15,553 nt of DNA, taken from assembly GCF_049514155.1 (NCBI RefSeq), contig NZ_JBEKVH010000119.1, forward strand, positions 1 to 15,553. The letters are read 5' to 3'. The position numbers and the translations under genes were made by a program. Shown here one piece after another: positions 14,110 through 15,553 of this stretch (position 1 is its first letter; each line of letters starts with the position of its first letter). Source of the stretch: Roseiarcus sp049514155. Lineage in GTDB: Bacteria > Pseudomonadota > Alphaproteobacteria > Rhizobiales > Beijerinckiaceae. The notes under the pieces are model-generated. The model was not told the DNA's origin, did no database searches, and was given only the letters and a program-made list of their open reading frames with translations.

Positions 14110-14158
14110 CCCTTCTCCCGCCGAGCGGGAGAAGGTGGCGCGCAGCGCCGGATGAGGG
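14110..14158 (+). repeat. REP-type palindrome, copy 3
   Basis: A perfect 11-bp stem (14111-14121 with 14125-14135, loop CGA) is followed by a second small stem GGCGC-GCA-GCGCC (14137-14149) and the GGATGAGGG tail (14150-14158). Outer segments 14100-14106 and 14162-14168 are also complementary. It is the most canonical of the three copies in this window. Confidence 0.82.
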
Positions 14159-14379
14159 CAGGGCGGGCAATCTTCAATCGAGGAACCCCGCGCCGCCCAG
14201 CTCGGCGATCGCGACAATGTCTTTTCGAAAATCAGAAAGCGCGCTATCCTTCGAATTGGCGCCGATCAGGCCGTCGAAGGTTCGACAGCGTCGGATTGAC
14301 AGAACCCAGGCGGGCCGCCTTGACGACCGATAAGGAACTGATATTCAAAAGAATTCTGCCGCAGCGTCAAGCGTTTCCC

Positions 14380-14436
14380 TTGACAAGGCTTGACGAAACT
14401 TGACGAGGCTTGACGAAACTTGACGCGCCTCTTGAC
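14380..14436. repeat. TTGAC array at exact 10-bp spacing
   Basis: TTGAC begins at 14380, 14390, 14400, 14410 and 14420, exactly 10 bp apart, and again at 14432. At a higher order, a 20-bp unit (TTGACGAAAC plus TTGACGxGxC) occurs twice in tandem at 14390-14429. Further TTGAC copies lie at 14296 and 14320, and an inverted GTCAAG lies at 14366-14371. One helical turn per copy would place all motifs on the same DNA face. It lies just past the smpB stop. The role is unknown. Confidence 0.75.
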
Positions 14437-14447
14437 GTCGCCGCCGC

Positions 14448-14927
14448 TCAGCCGCGCTGGCGCATCAGGCGCGATTTGTCGCGGTTCCAGTCGCGCGTTT
14501 TTTCCGCCTCGCGCTTGTCGTGCAACTGCTTGCCGCGGGCGAGCGCGATGGCGACCTTGGCGCGGCCCTTGGCGTTGAAATAGATGCGCAGCGGCACGAT
14601 CGTCATGCCTTCGCGCTCGACGCCCCTGGCGAGTTTGACGATTTCCTTGGCGTGCAGCAGCAGCTTGCGCGGCCGCTTCGGCTCGTGGTTGTTGCGGTTG
14701 GCCTGCAGATATTCGGGAATGTTGGCGTTGTAGAGGAACAGCTCGCCGTTGCGGTCGACGGCGGCGTAGCTCTCGGCGACCGTCGCCTTGCCGGTGCGCA
14801 GCGACTTCACTTCGGGGCCGGTCAGCATCAGCCCCGCTTCGAACACTTCGCCGATCTCGTAATCGTGGCGCGCGCGCCGGTTGTCGGCGACGACCTTGTA
14901 ATTCGGCCTCTCCTTTTCCGCCGCCAC
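14448..14927 (-). CDS. smpB: SsrA-binding protein SmpB
   Basis: 159 residues, the usual size. SmpB binds tmRNA (ssrA) and delivers it to stalled ribosomes for trans-translation in the cytosol. Family features are NRRARHDYEIGEVFEAGLML (16-35), TGPEVKSLRTGKATVAESYA, the EPKRPRKLLLHAKEI segment, TIVPLRIYFNAKGRAKV, and a basic tail KQLHDKREAEKTRDWNRDK. The start is GTG 14927: AAGGAG lies five bases upstream and VAAEKERPNYKVVADNRRA gives the expected N-terminus. It follows dapA by 26 bases on the same strand, a common alphaproteobacterial pairing. The tmRNA gene itself is not in this window. Confidence 0.95.
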   Translation of the reverse strand: MAAEKERPNYKVVADNRRARHDYEIGEVFEAGLMLTGPEVKSLRTGKATVAESYAAVDRNGELFLYNANIPEYLQANRNNHEPKRPRKLLLHAKEIVKLARGVEREGMTIVPLRIYFNAKGRAKVAIALARGKQLHDKREAEKTRDWNRDKSRLMRQRG

Positions 14928-14953
14928 GCCGTCTCCTTTTCGTCAGGACCGTG

Positions 14954-15553
14954 TCAGGCGTTGAGCAGGCCGGCGTGGACCATCGCGCGCCGGATGATCG
15001 CTTCGGTGTTCGCGCCGACCGGCAGCAGCGGCAGACGGACCTCGTTCTGGATCCGGCCGAGTAGGCTCAGCGCATATTTCGCCCCGCCGACGCCGGGCTC
15101 GACGAAGATCGCCGCGTGCAGCGGCGCGAGGCGGTCCTGCAACTTCAGCGCATGGGCGAAGTCGCCGTCGAGGGCGTGGGTCATCAACTCGGCGCACAGG
15201 GCCGGTGCGGCGTTGGCGCTGACCGAAATGCAGCCGTGGCCGCCGGCGGCGACGCAGGCCAGCGCCGTCATGTCTTCGCCTGAAAGCTGGATAAACTCCG
15301 GGCCCATGGCCATGCGCTGCTTGGAAATACGGCCGACGTCGCCGGTCGCGTCCTTGACGCCGACGATGTTCTTCAGCTCGTACAGCCGCTTCATCGTCTC
15401 CACGCTCATGTCGATCACGCTGCGCGGCGGGATGTTGTAAATGATGATCGGAATGCCGATCGCGTCGTTGACGGCGCGGAAGTGATGGTAGAGCCCTTCC
15501 TGGGTCGGCTTGTTGTAATAGGGCGTGACCACCAGCACGGCGTCGGCGCCGGC
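14954..15553 (-). CDS. dapA: 4-hydroxy-tetrahydrodipicolinate synthase, 3' part
   Basis: The last 199 residues of DapA (full length about 290-300); the 5' end lies beyond the window, the frame being open to 15553 (AGADAVLVVTPYYNKP). DapA condenses pyruvate with aspartate semialdehyde, the first committed step of lysine and diaminopimelate synthesis in the cytosol. Visible active-site elements are TPYYNKP with the catalytic tyrosine, YNIPPRS with the substrate-binding arginine, and GVKDATGD with the Schiff-base lysine (codon 15353-15355). GEDMTALACVAAGGHGCISV follows. A GTG near 15538 is internal and not a start. smpB follows 26 bases downstream and is probably co-transcribed. Confidence 0.95.
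   Translation of the reverse strand, partial: AGADAVLVVTPYYNKPTQEGLYHHFRAVNDAIGIPIIIYNIPPRSVIDMSVETMKRLYELKNIVGVKDATGDVGRISKQRMAMGPEFIQLSGEDMTALACVAAGGHGCISVSANAAPALCAELMTHALDGDFAHALKLQDRLAPLHAAIFVEPGVGGAKYALSLLGRIQNEVRLPLLPVGANTEAIIRRAMVHAGLLNA

Larger units (their letters stand above)
14073..14447. other. Gene-free stretch between the transposon and smpB
   Basis: This 375-base stretch holds a REP element (14110-14158), a TTGAC repeat array (14380-14436), a short inverted repeat GTCGAA-GG-TTCGAC (14273-14286), and a possible decayed peptide-coding stretch on the - strand (14174-14348, described under findings). I see no intact gene, no tRNA and no tmRNA-like structure. There is no clear intrinsic terminator for smpB. 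Confidence 0.6.

Noticed and set aside
14380..14436. A CRISPR array
   Set aside because: The period is only 10 bp, there are no spacers of about 30 bases, and no cas genes are present.
14520..15440. A 306-codon + strand open frame across smpB and dapA
   Set aside because: It crosses two well-identified genes on the other strand and shows no domain of its own.

Overview
The window reads as chromosomal DNA of a high-G+C alphaproteobacterium, most likely of the Rhizobiales. The reasons are the alphaproteobacterial gene order nuoK-L-M-N-birA-rnj-mce, an RNase J, a dapA-smpB pair, and short palindromic repeats ending in GGATGAGGG of the kind common in that order. The genus cannot be settled from the sequence alone.

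Bases 1-8071 (+ strand) are a tightly packed housekeeping run: the last codons of nuoK, then nuoL, nuoM and nuoN (the three antiporter-like proton-pumping subunits of respiratory complex I), birA (biotin-protein ligase without a DNA-binding domain, TTG start overlapping nuoN), rnj (RNase J, ATGA overlap with birA) and mce (methylmalonyl-CoA epimerase). The rnj-mce gap holds two inverted REP-type palindromes. A convergent HD-superfamily hydrolase gene (8078-8734, - strand) ends 6 bases after mce.

Bases 8735-12647 look like a signalling module. An AT-rich divergent control region is followed by an exported FecR-domain protein, a membrane CHASE2-adenylate cyclase with a complete class III active site, and, convergent to it, a stand-alone cyclic-nucleotide-binding protein. 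I infer a periplasm-to-cAMP-to-effector relay.

Bases 12655-14072 are the main accessory feature: a 1402-bp segment bounded by 28-bp imperfect inverted repeats (22 of 28 identical) and an exact 8-bp direct repeat, GCCGGACG. That is a transposon with its target-site duplication. It carries no intact transposase, only the tail of one and the head of another small rhizobial gene. Its one intact gene is AT-richer, encodes 337 residues, is not firmly recognised, and has a possible restriction-nuclease-like core. Its ribosome binding site lies inside a hairpin.

Bases 14073-14447 have no intact gene but hold a third REP, a possible decayed peptide and an array of TTGAC motifs at exact 10-bp spacing. 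The window closes with smpB and the 3' two thirds of dapA, both on the - strand.
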